64,000 nt of DNA from NCBI GenBank assembly GCA_013423325.1, contig BLJB01000064.1, positions 62,001-126,000 on the forward strand. Reading direction: 5' to 3'. This DNA comes from Usnea hakonensis. Its lineage: Eukaryota; Ascomycota; Lecanoromycetes; Lecanorales; Parmeliaceae. The first letter of the stretch is position 1. Each line of letters opens with the position of its first letter. The translations under genes and the position numbers were made by a program. The notes under the pieces are model-generated. The model did not search any database. It was not told the origin of the DNA and saw only the letters and a list, made by a program, of their open reading frames with translations. Below are positions 34,568 through 46,021 of the stretch, piece after piece.

Positions 34568-35378
34568 CTAGCTATCCGAAGCCATTAGTCCACGCCACGA
34601 ATTCTCCGCACCCTGCCACTTTGTAGTCCAATCAACAAGCTGATTCCAGTTTGTGCAACGATGTTCAACCCCAAATCCATGTACACCCCCAGCGGCTTCA
34701 TCCTTGATCTCTACAGTAGTGTCAGACACGCACATCAGACTCTGTCTCAAAAGGTCAATGCAGTGCCGAATGTGCGGTGGTGAAATCATCATCGGAAGGG
34801 CATTGTCTGACAAATTTTTGCCTCCAACTGCTGCTTCATGGGCTCTCCAATATCCCATGCGAATAGCGTTCTACATAGCCCGTCAGAACATAATAGAAAC
34901 CAGTAGAAAATAGGTGGATTTCTACGCACTAGGCAATGAAGTTGATGATATACGGAAAATGTAGACCGTTGCGGCGCTATCGTAGGATGACTGAAATAAC
35001 CGTTTTGAGGAGGAAAGAGGTCCTTCCACGCCTGATCCGCCCGCTTTGAGCCCTCTGCAAAAGAGCGATTGTAGTGGAAGATGCGAGAGAGGCTCTCTAC
35101 TGCTCGTTAGGGGAAGCGTTAGTCATATTTCACCCCGTCGCTTTGGCATTAGACTTGCACTCGACCACAGATTCCTGTCTTGGGCTGGAGTAGCGTCCTG
35201 CAAAGAAGCTGAGGATCGCCACTAGGCAGCAGAGAGTTGCTGTGGCAATGGAAATAAGAAATGTATTGTTCTTGGGAGAGCAGTGGGTGTTTATTAGCTT
35301 TCTCCTTTTCCCGTGAAAAGCGTTGTCGTGGACTATTAGAGTGTATTCGCCTCTGCGTGGCTGCGGTGTGGAGGGCAT
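34568..35378 (-). CDS. UstYa/DUF3328-family oxidase, copy 2
   Basis: Three exons (35378-35134, 35092-34930, 34870-34568) give about 236 residues. A 40-residue polar N-terminus precedes one transmembrane helix (TFLISIATATLCCLVAILSFFAG), then the lumenal domain with YHQLHCL split by intron 2 from NAIRMGYW, and RHCIDLLRQSLMC, followed by EHRCTNW. Both conserved His/Cys motifs are intact. Intron 2 is certain. The first junction is less sure: the GTGAAA donor and TAGAG-AG acceptor keep frame, and a GTCTAA donor 20 bp earlier would too. Having two distant UstYa copies is usual in dikaritin clusters, where they may make different cross-links or act together. Confidence 0.88.
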
Positions 35379-37101
35379 TTTCCAGAGAGTAAGGAAGGAG
35401 AGAAAATTAGACGTTTGATGGTAGAAGACTTTAGGGGGGAATGTGACGACTGGAGGCAATACCGGTTGAAAGTAAAAGTTGAGCAAGAAAAAAACGTGCG
35501 ATTGATGGTCACAGCGCCCCCCACAATTCGAGAATTTGGGCCTATCAATTTGCAAAGCTGTATATGTACGGAGTACGCTAAAGTAGAGTAATCTAAGGTA
35601 TTGCATAGATTACTAATACTCTGGCATGCAAAGTAAGGACGAAGGGGAGTGCCTGGTACGGGCTTACAGGTCGAATGGGGCCCAATTAGGTGGGCGAGGG
35701 TCCACTGAATTGCCTGGCCCGGGTCCAATTACATAGCATGCTCAAGAAAAATTACGTGTTGCAACACCCACCTAAATGTGTATGTAGAGACCAACATCCA
35801 TTAGTGTAAATACCTGAAATCGATTTGTTCGTCGTAATTGATTATTTCTTGAAGCTATACAGAATAACTATACCCCGTAGTACTTAGAACTCGTCTAATA
35901 TCGAGGCTAATAGTGCCTAGGCTAAGGCACGTACTACTAGAATATACTATATTACTTTAGAAGTTATCGCTAATACTACTAGCCTCCGTTCGAAAAGTCG
36001 TAGTAAGAAGGCGATAACGAGGGTTACCTTTATGGAGGAGAAGGCTAAAAAGAAGATATAGAAAGAGACCTCTAGAAAGTAGAAAAAGGCCTCTAGAAAG
36101 TAGGTCGAAAAGTAGGCTATCAAGAATAATAAGGAGGCTCGGAGGAGTGAGAGGGAGACTATCAGGTACTAGTCCACTCGGCCATAGGCCCAAAAATGGC
36201 GCGGGGTATTGCGCTTCTTAGGTGCAAACCCCTAATTTGGTTGATATTATGGGGGTGTGTCCAGGCTAGGCCTTGACAGAGACTAAAAGACTAGCTAAGT
36301 AGAAAGGTCGAAAGGGAGTAAAGAGAGGCTTAGAAGATCTAAAAGAAAGCTAATAAAGCTTATTAGAAGACTTCTAAATAGAGTAGTTTTATAAAGTACC
36401 CGCCTTCTAAGTAGGTACGCCTAAATAGATAGTTTCAAATAGTAATACGATCGGGAATTACGAGAAAGTAAAGTAGTTTATATAGATTATCTTTAATTAT
36501 ATAGTTTTATCCTTACAATAAGATCGTATTTATAGAAGTTTTTTATAGCTTCTTTTTATAACTTTCTATAAAAGTGTTAGGACAGCTCAACCAGGCCCGA
36601 AAAAATGAGTGTCAGGGCGGTCACTAACCACTGTACCAAAGGCCCGAAAAAATGAGTCATAGGAAGAGGGTGCCGCACTTCATGGAAGGCGCACCCTATT
36701 ATGGGCTATAATGCACCTCCGGGGTGCCCTTACGGCGCACTACGGTGTGACAATGAGTTATGGGGTTGAGGGTGCCGCACTTCATGGAAGGCGCACCCTA
36801 TCATGGCCTATGGGGCACGCCCTTTCGGCGCACCCAAGTGTGACAGAAAGACCTTATTCTATATAGCCTTCTCCCGTATTGATATTAGTCTCTATATACA
36901 AACTCAGGTAGTTAGTGTATCAGGTATGTGTGCCAAGAAATCTACTTCTTTTTGAGCATGCTAAATGCGAGGCTTACGCCCGGACGCAGAATATGCTGTG
37001 CTGCCTTGGAAACAACGTCAAAAAAGAAATGCTGCTGTGCTATCCATTACGAAGCTATGTAATTGATTGATGAACATAATACCTCACAGAAACATAACGC
37101 T
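35379..37101. mobile_element. Transposon-derived region with degraded repeats
   Basis: From about 35800 to 36570 the DNA is made of short purine-rich and ta-rich words (aaggcctctagaaagtag repeated near 36070-36100) with stops in all frames, consistent with a RIP-mutated element. GC-rich direct repeats follow at 36594-36845. No transposase or reverse transcriptase can be read, so the element type is unknown. Confidence 0.5.
36594..36845. repeat. Paired direct repeats, 102-bp period
   Basis: A unit starting gagggtgccgcacttcatgg occurs at 36666 and again at 36768 with near-identical continuation (gcgcaccctat...gcgcac...gtgtgaca). A shorter word, aggcccgaaaaaatgagt, occurs twice just upstream (about 36594 and 36642). 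This looks like a piece of a repeat-element terminus. Confidence 0.7.
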
Positions 37102-40100
37102 ATGAGGACCAATAACCCTCAAGAGTACCACTCCAACACAGAAAACCCTGAGACGAGGCTGCGAGACAACGGCACAGAGATGGCAGAGGGCTCTTCAGAT
37201 TCATGGGACCGGGATACGTGGGCAGAAAATATTATCAAGCAGTGAGCTAAACGCCGCCTTCCACTCTGGAAGCCTCTGTTGACCGAGTCATGAAGAGGCT
37301 TTGTGCAAGACTCGCATCCAAGGCTACAAAGGCGCATTTCTGAGTTCCTCGTCCGAGCGAGTGCAGCTGACAGGAAGGAACTTGAGACTGGCCGTGCGAG
37401 ATTGTTGGAGGCTATGAAGTCTGCACAGTCTGAGCAGGAGACCAGATACCCCGCAGCAGATGACGAGTCAAAGCAAACACGTCGCCAAAAGGCGCAAACC
37501 AAGATACGAGCCGGGTGCAGGGCGATCTCGGAAGTAACATATGAATACTCCAAGATCATGGATACGCTAGCCAACCAAGCACCTGAATATGTTTCGCTGG
37601 CGTGGGGTGCCATGAAGATCATCCTTGTGACGCAGATCAACCATGAAGAGTTGAAGCAAAAGGTCAAGCAATATATGGAGCAGATTAAATTTAAATTCGA
37701 AATAATTGATCATCTCACGGAGCTCGTACCTAGAGCGAACCTCGTCGCGGCTGTGGCAAAAGCGTATGAGCTTTTCTCGAGATTTCTGGCGAAGGCGGTC
37801 AAGTACTACTCAATGAACATGTCCAGTGAGTCAATCTGAAGCAATCTGTGTCCTGCAAGGACTCACCTCATTTGTTTTAGAGACCAGAATGAATGCCTTT
37901 TTTAAGCCATGGAAGCTCAATCTACAGAGCCTTGCGGATGCCATTGACCAGGCGTTTGCAGATATCAGAAACATCTCGTATTTTCACAGCTTTTTAGAAA
38001 GTCATGCCAGACTTGGTCTAAGTGAGAGAAACTTGCGGATTACCGAGCAAACTATGAAAATGCAAGAGGAGTCTTTGGAAAAGCTGAGTGTTCTAGAAGA
38101 AATGATGCATCAATTCAAGGGAATGGTGGTAGGCTTTCCGAAGGATGGGGATGTTCAGCAGGTGGCAAACCTTCTTCGGCAGCACGTGGATGAGATTCTG
38201 CAGGAGCCCAAGGCAAACCGTAAGTCGCACAAGAACGATGAAGCAGTCCAAGGTAGGAGTTTCCATGGAGCTTAATTTGCGAGAACAATCTAACTGATAC
38301 AGAGCGTGCAGAAGCTACCACTGCTGCATCCGGATCGGATGGAGTAACAGATGCAAAGTCCTTTCTCGACGATCTATTCGTTGAGCTTCGGGAATTTCGT
38401 CAAGACTCATCGAGGCGCGAGATGGCCATCGAGCAGGCTTCGGAGATGCGTGGCCATAGATCCAAGCGAAAAAAACATAACGCGCATTAAAGGGGTAATG
38501 GATTGGATAGAATCAGAGACCTCACAACTGTTGTGGATCAACGGGCACAACGTACTTCGGAGATCGGTTTTCACCATGTCTATCGCAACGCCACTGCTCG
38601 TGTTGGGCGAGAGCGTCTACGAAACTACACTGGTTCTGCGCCATTTTTGCGGCGATGATTTGGCTTCTGGGCCTCAGGACCACCGAATTTTGGTTCAAGC
38701 TCTACTTTATCAAGTTCTCCAGCAAAATCCTAAGGTCTTTGAAGGCAAAAAATCTGCACTCACCAGAGAAGCTACACATACTTTGATAACGCTGTGGGAT
38801 CTTCTCCTCGACTGCCTAGCGGAGGTCAACGCCGACTGTACCATCATCATTATCGAAAACATTGACGTACTCAAAGAAGGACCGAGCTCTATTGTCGATG
38901 AAGGAAAGTTCATACTACATCAGCTTCACGCACTTGTCCAAGATTCGACAAAGCTTATCAAAATTCTCCTTATCGCGAGCCTGGCGAGGGATCAGGCATC
39001 CTCCTCCCAGGGTCGCTCAGCTCTCATGCTAACGCAACACAGAGAGCCCATGGACATACTTCAAGATGAACTGCCGTTAGTCACGCACAAACTGATTGAG
39101 ATTCAACAAAAGACGTGTAAAAGTATTAGGTTCGCCGAGATAACCATGCTGTATGTTCCAAGTACAACAGTGTATACCTTTGAGGATGACGAGCTACGGG
39201 CCTTTGTTATCGTCGAGCTAAGTGGAATGGAGCTCCGAAATTTCGAGTCGTATAATCCTCTGCAAATGCGTGTATGGTCCATCGATCACGACGGACAGAA
39301 TGTAGTGAGAAGGTATCATGATCTCACTGTGCGCCAATTCAGTGGCCAGAGAGACATCAAAGACCTTCAGTACATTCCAGCCGGGTATTTGCCGAATGAG
39401 AGCGAGCAACGAAGGAGTTTGATTGCTCGTGGGAAGTTGTGGTGGACATACAGCTTTGGTACACATCACGTTACTACAGATCGATACAAAACGCAGGTGA
39501 GTAAGATCAATTTTACAAATATCGAGGTAGAAGCATTGAGAGCCTTCTTCCCTTATGCAGTCAGCTATGCTCAAGAGATCGAAGAAGCGACTGAGACGTG
39601 AAGAGAAGCAATCAGGGATGGGTAGAAGAAAAGACCGTAGTGGCTCGATGTTTCGCCCTGGTCATCCTGCGCAAGTACTTTTGCACTGATACCTAATCAT
39701 CTCTGGCATTACAGGCAATAATCGACCAGCGGAGTCTGGTTGGAAATAAAGACCTTTCGGAATCCAGACCCGTCTGTGAAGCCTTATTAGCAAAAGATTC
39801 CGATTCATTAAAGCCCCTCTATCGCCTGCTCTGCCCGCCTCTCATCGACTCGTTTATATTGCAGGAACAGAAGCAGAGTAAGACTTTGTCAGTGCTGTTC
39901 GGTCTCCGTTCTGACATCTTGTAGCCACAGTCAAAGTCTGCAATATCAGACTCCACCAATATAACACCCGCGCTCTTGATGAAATAGTGTTGGCCGATGA
40001 TCGTATTGTGCCACTGTTGAAAGCTGTTTGCGAAAGCCGGATGATGGGAGGTGCGTCCAAGGTAGATGAACAATCGACTGGAGACCTCGCTCGAAAGAAG

Positions 40101-41143
40101 GAAGACGCGCTCGTGATCCTGCTTAATGGACGCTCTGGAGTTGGAAAGAGTTTTGCCTCTGGTACGTGCTTTCAATGGCCTGATAGATGGAAGCTGACAC
40201 TGTGTAGAATGTGCTGCTGAGTCCGCCAAGCGGCCCTTACTACCGGTTTCTATCGCTGATATGAGTGATGATGCAAAAGGCTTTGAGCAAGCGCTTCGGG
40301 ATTCTTTCACTCTGGCGGAAACCTGGAACGCCATTGTTGTCTTACAAGAAGCTGACATCCATCTCTCAACAGACAAGAAGACAACCGGTGGGCTTTCCAC
40401 GGTTTCACACATGTTTTGTGTACTAATGCAGTATAGCTTTCCTTCGGGCTTTAGATCAATATCATGGGTATGTAATAGCAGGATACGAATTTTACGAATC
40501 TGACAACTGTCATTATAGGATTTTGATTCTTCAAGCCAATCATGGTAAAACAAAACAAGCATTCTCGTCAGACTGAACATCTAACTCTGCCTTAGAACTT
40601 ATATTTAAATTTAAAAAAAATATTCTCAATGAATCTCTTCAAGCCTGCATACACCTCTTCATCCGCCTTTCTGCGCTGCCAGAAGCCCAGCGAATCAAGC
40701 TCGCTTATCAGATCCTGAGGGTGCTGGAAAGGGATTACGAAAATCTTCTTGTAGAAAATTATCTGCTACAGACTTTTGAGCCTATACTCAGGAAAGTAGC
40801 GTGGAACGCTAAAGAAATACGCAACAGTAAGTCATTTGATTCTAGATGTCGGTAAGTCATTGAGGCTAATCGTGCGCTATAGCCCTTCAGATGGCGGTTG
40901 CTTTTGCGGAAAAAGAAGCTTCTGACAAATCATGTGAGCCTCTCCAGTGAGACTCTATATCCAGCGCGACTACTAACGTTGTAAGCATCTATGATTGAAG
41001 GCAGCGTATACTCAGAGCGAGAGAAAACACCTTTGAAGCGGAGACATCTTGAAGAGGCTATTACATTATCTCGAAATTATGAGTGCCGACGGCGCAGCGA
41101 GGGATCAGATCAAGAAGCAGAAACTTCATCGGAATCTGAATGA
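37102..41143 (+). pseudogene. DUF7708 / P-loop-like / DUF7025-AAA ATPase gene with apparent frameshift
   Basis: Exons visible include 37102-37242, 37296-37825, 37881-38219, 38303-39496, 39715-39877, 39925-40161, 40208-40387 and several more to the stop at 41141-41143. The first part matches the DUF7708 helical module of fungal NACHT proteins (LANQAPEYVSLAWGAMKIIL). A degenerate P-loop-like region follows (LLWINGHNVLRRS, ILVQALLYQVLQQNP), then a DUF7025-like domain (STTVYTFEDDELRAF) and an AAA ATPase with Walker A LLNGRSGVGKS. Its Walker B reads WNAIVVLQEADIHLS, with Gln in place of the usual first Asp. Near 38430-38450 the frame changes by one base with no intron able to repair it, so the gene may be broken or mis-sequenced. 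Domain names are from memory of the families. Confidence 0.6.
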
Positions 41144-42149
41144 CATTGAATAGCCAGTGAAAGCAGATATAAAACGAGGACATTTTAGCAATGACAAGCG
41201 AGGAAGACGTATTCACCGCAGAGGATCGAGTCAAGTCCAGCAGCAGAACAAAACACTAGGAGAACCAGACGTAGGCACACCAAATAGCATCGCAAGCAAA
41301 ATGATATCTAGACTCTGACGGAGAAGCTAACGATGGACCCTTTCACGCACCCAAATCATCTCTCTCAGAACGAATTACCAGCCTTTATACTCTCTCGCTT
41401 CATAGCAGAACCGTTAAACCCCACCCACACATATCTCGCGCAAAACACAAGGCACGATCAAGATCTACTTCCCTCTCATATCACCAGCCACCCTGCTCAA
41501 ACCCTCCGCTCACATCATTCTCAATTATCGCCGACCCACTCACAAATAACCATCATATCCGTTCATTCATCCATACATCCAATCAACAACATCATCCAAT
41601 CTCCGCCGAAAGAATAACCTATCCCAGCCCTCCGTTCCCCTTACTAAAGTATGTAGTACTTGAACGTTCCATCTCGCTCCTCCTCTTCCAATCATCGCTA
41701 CAGTAGGACTGGGGGTTAGTGATTTCAGACATCGCATATCGCATAACTGATTTCAGTGGTGTTTGGCCATGGCAAGAAAATCAGGAGACTGTGTCCTTCC
41801 AGGAGTGCATAAATAGGGTGATTTACACTAGCAATGGCTCCTCAGTCGATTCATCTCTTTCAGAGTCTCACTGCATTGCATTGCATTCTTTTTTCACCCA
41901 CCCACCCCTCCCTGCCTGTATATACATATCCATCTACTCCAGGTCTATATCTCATTCGATATGGGAGGGGAGTCTTCTTAGTGCTGTGGCAAGGCCTGAA
42001 TATACCTTCAGGGGTCACTGTTCGGCCTACCCATGGCAATGAGACAGGCAGGCCAATCACTGCTACAGCTACCTCCTTGTGCATTTGATCATTTGCAAGC
42101 AATTCGCATGGTTCGGATGTGGCGAACGAAGCACTAATGGAGGGAGGGC
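41144..42149. other. Intergenic region, nothing recognised
   Basis: Short frames only (41333-41617, 41719-42042), His/Ser/Pro-rich and without conserved features. Confidence 0.5.
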
Positions 42150-42570
42150 GACGCAAAAAGCGTTGAGAAGGAGCTCCGGTAGTTTCTTCAACCTCGCAGA
42201 GTCTTGGAACGCCTTTGTTGTCTTACAAAGAACTCGATAACTATCTATCCGCGAAGAGTATTGAGTCGGGTGAGTATCCCGCAGCAATTATTTCACGCCT
42301 GCTGTGTATACCAATACGGTACGCACAACAGTCGTTTCGCAACATAGAACAATTTCATGGATGGAATATGCGATTACAGGATAGAGATTTGCAAAAAGAT
42401 CTTCTGGCTGCTCAAGGTAGAAACAAAGAAAGCATTCTCGTCGAAAAAAAAAAAAAATTTCTAACAATGACATACCCAACTTGAAGAAATTCTCTTCAAT
42501 CTCAGACACGCCTTTCAATGCACGTCCCTCGATGATCCGGAAGCCCAGCAAATCAAAGTTGTGGGAAACA
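42150..42570 (+). pseudogene. Decayed duplicate of the AAA ATPase segment
   Basis: This stretch parallels the upstream gene. At 42165-42225 the translation FNLAESWNAFVVLQ matches FTLAETWNAIVVLQ at about 40305. At 42395-42445 the words aaagcattctcgtc and caaggta match 40535-40560. At 42485-42555 cagaagcccagc-like DNA matches 40620-40700. Order is kept but the frame is destroyed by stops and deletions. It is a partial tandem duplication left to decay. Confidence 0.7.
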
Positions 42571-42651
42571 GCAGCGATTGAGGACGTTTGCTAGAAAGAA
42601 AACCCCGGAAGTCCATCCACAAGACCATATTCAGCGGATTGGATTTCAGAT

Positions 42652-42688
<37 letters not shown>
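42652..42688 (+). repeat. 37-base poly-G tract
   Basis: An uninterrupted run of 37 G on the plus strand lies directly after the decayed ATPase copy. Confidence 0.97.
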
Positions 42689-42690
<2 letters not shown>

Positions 42691-42943
42691 TGGCGGAGTG
42701 ATGGTTTTGGGGTGATTCGTTTTAAAGACCGATCGCCCGTGGTAAGCTAAGCTACCTACGCGAGGAATCGCTCAGAAACAAAACAAAACAGCGTGGTGAA
42801 AACGAGTCAATATACACGCTAAAGCACCGCGCAGGAAGAAGAGCTCATGCTGAACGCGACTATGGATAGATATATATACCTCCTTCCCACCCTCTCATAA
42901 CGCGACACACAACAGCCTGTCCCAATGCGCTACGCTACAGGCC

Positions 42944-44273
42944 CTACAGCCGCCCATTGCTTCCCACCTGCCCATTCTCCGTCAACTCAAGCGTGTCGCT
43001 CTCCGGCCGCCCTTTTTCCAGCTGCTCAACAGCAGGCGGGGGCCGCCCCGCACTGCAAAAGATGATCTTCGTCATGTACCAGAATCCCGACAGGATATCC
43101 CTAATATCCAACACCTCGAGCAACGCGCCGCCCACGCTACGACATCGTGGCATGGATCCCATCAAGTTGAGATACGGCTCTGCGGTAAACGTCCAGATGA
43201 AGACGATTGAGATGAGGAACATCTCCACGCATGTCATGAAGGCGGGGGTGCCGACGGTGAAGTCGAGCACGGAAACTGTTTTGGTGCGGTGGAAGACGCC
43301 GTAGGAGGCGAAGGCGACGAAGACGGGGGTTTGGGTGAGGGAGATCCCGACGATGCCTTTGAAGGAGATTAGTTTGGCGCGGGTTTTTGTGCCGGCGAGG
43401 CCCGTGCCTATGCGGCGTGCGAATTCGATCACGCAGGCGATGCAGAGGGTTGTGGAGAGGGATTGGATTATGTTGACGGCGAGGGAGGCGTGGCTTAGTT
43501 GCCATTTGAGGGGGCACTCGACGGCTGAGATGATCCATTCGAGGAGGTTGACTACCAGTTTGAAGGGGAGGACTTGAAAGACTCCGACCCAGAGGAACTG
43601 GTGACGTTAGCTTTTGGCTTTTGTTTTTGATTTGGAGGGGGGAGTGACGGACGCGGAACCAGTGAAGGCTGCCTCGGTCATGTTTGGGCTTCTTGCCCCA
43701 GTAATGGAGACGCTGGAGATGCTGGAAATGACTGTCTCGGGTGGCGTCGTGGGGGGTGATGTAGACGACTAAGAGGTAGAACATGGCGACCAGGGCGAAG
43801 CATTCGTACAGCTCGGGAAACGGCAGCAGGATCCAGGCGCGTTGGTAGAACCAGACGGCGAAGAAATTGAAGAAGGAGAATATGGTGGGGAAGAAGACGA
43901 TTCGGACGATTCTGCCGACGGATTTAGTATTCGACCCGGTGTAGTACTGCCTGCGGACATACTGTTTTTGTTCCTGAGGTTTCACCCAGTTTGAGAGATG
44001 GACGGTCATCAAGGAGACGGAAAAAATGAGACACAAAGTGGTGGTGACGGCCGAGATGATGAGGATGATTTCGTGATATGTATACCCGGATGAGTATCTC
44101 TCCACATCGGCTACAAGTGCTATTAGTCGCGACTCTGGAGAATATTCCTATTATACCCACGTACTGAAATAGGGTTCTAGTACACATCTTATTTCAGAGA
44201 TGCCCACGACTTGCGTGATGTTGGCACCTGCGAAGTCGTTGTTCAACGAGCCCAAATTCAATTTTGTCGCCAT
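42944..44273 (-). CDS. TMEM184 / organic solute transporter subunit alpha-like membrane protein
   Basis: Starting at 44273 (MATKLNLGSLNND), at least three exons cover about 380-400 residues. The protein has around seven hydrophobic helices. Family landmarks are the first helix (IILIISAVTTTLCLIFSVSL), RIVFFPTIFSFFNFFAVWF, the ECFALVAMFYLLVVYI helix, then FLWVGVFQVLPFKLVV, the later LISFKGIVGISLTQTPVF and MFLISIVFIWTF. The C-terminus is short and acidic. TMEM184 proteins are endomembrane proteins; transport activity in fungi is unproven. The first intron (GTACGT...TGTAG) joins in phase; the border of the second, near 43.6 kb, is approximate. It is a conserved housekeeping-type gene. Confidence 0.88.
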
Positions 44274-46021
44274 GATCGGGTCTCGATGAATCTGTGACTC
44301 AGAGTGTGCTTGGTAGTGGTTGAAAATCCACTGTACTGGCTCTCCTTATCCCAATTGTAAGACCAAGCGAGGACTGGAAAGAAAGCAATCTGTGGAGAGC
44401 AATCAACCAAGAAGCATGGAGGAGAAGAGGTGTGGATATACTTGTTTGCAGAGTGACTAGCAATCACAATCACAGCCCCAAACAAGAATGAAACGTTTCA
44501 TGGCTGATTTGGTAGACTTGATTGAAAATGGTTAGCCATGCGAGTTCTTTTGGGGTTGCACTTACTGACTAGTGCTTAGCTTCCATTTCTCTATACCATC
44601 ATTTCATTTCGGTGATGCTGATACAGCAGACTTACGATACTTCAGAAGCTACAATAATCATCTTTGTGGCTCCTTTTGTTTCATGACCACCACTTCCAAC
44701 AATCACCCTCAGCGTTTGCCCCTCATTTCCTTCGGCAAATCTCCGTGAGTGCGGTTAAGTTTGTAAAGGCCGCCCAAAGTAAGCCGCCACGTGTTCTATC
44801 AAGATCCAGTATCGACTCCTAAAGTCAGCAGAGTCGCATGCCTGAGATCTGAGGCTCAGGCCCGAGAGAGCCGAAAAGCACCACTGTCGGATACCCCTGC
44901 TTCAGATCGAGCCATTGGCCAGTAATGAGAATGAATAGCTGTGCACCACGGCTTCAGGTAGATGGCAGATGCTCATCTCCATATTCGTCCCCAATTTTCC
45001 ATACCATTACTATTGTAGTGCTTCGCCTCAAAAGGTTCAACTTAATGATGGACGATAAGATGACGATGCGGCTCCCGCAGCTGCTGTTGCATGTCGATGC
45101 GATGCGATGGCAATGCGAACGCCAAAACCCGGATTCGCTACTGCGACGGGACCTCAGTCATCCTTCCTCATAAGACTGCAGAAGATCTGGTCTATGAGAG
45201 GCATATCTTGCCCTACAGCGAAAGCGAATTTGACGTACGGACAAATAAGATCCAACCATGCGATCCGAGCAAGGCCAACAGACGTGTGGCTTGCTCAGCC
45301 CTGAAGTACCTTATAATACACCATTACTTCAAGGTAAGATCGCGAGCTAAGTTGGGGCTGAAAAAATAAAGTAGGTAGAATCCCAACCTCGGATGGCTAG
45401 CCCTTTTCGGTATAGTGGTGATTGGAAGAGGAGGAGCGAGATGGAACGTTCAAGTACTAGGTACTTTAGTAAGGAGCACGGAGGGCTGGAATAGGTTATC
45501 CTTCGGCGGAGATTGGATGACAGTGTGCAGACTTCCACCACCCCTACCTCCCATCCCCATCTCCAAATCCCCCTTCCAAATCCCCTTCCAAATACCCACC
45601 CCACAACATCCGCCTTATTCCTCTTTCTAATATTAATACTATTTTCCTCTATAGCGCGGGAGGGGGTAGTGCTCTGTCGGGGTGAGGGAGGGGTGGTGGT
45701 CGGGGTGCTTGGGAATAGAGGGAGGGGGAGAAAAGAAAAGAAAAGAAAAGAAGAAGTAAAAGAGAAGAGAAGAGAAGAAAAGACCAGAAAAAGAAAAAGA
45801 AGAGAGAATACTCTAGAAAGAGATAAATCTCTACTGCATCATCACGTATCGGACAGCGGTGATGGTTGATTAGTCTTTCTTTCCGATGTTATTCTAGCAG
45901 GGAGCTTGAACACCACGTAGACAACGTCCTAAAGGAGGTGCATATAATACAGCTACCAACTCCAAGCTCATGCCTAATTACAGTAGTTGTCTCCCCCCCC
46001 TCATTTCGATCCTCACCCCCA
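44274..46021. other. Intergenic region with purine-rich microsatellites
   Basis: No gene recognised. A g/a-rich stretch with (agaaa)n runs lies at about 45715-45820. Frames through it (Lys/Arg/Glu-rich) reflect composition only. Confidence 0.55.
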
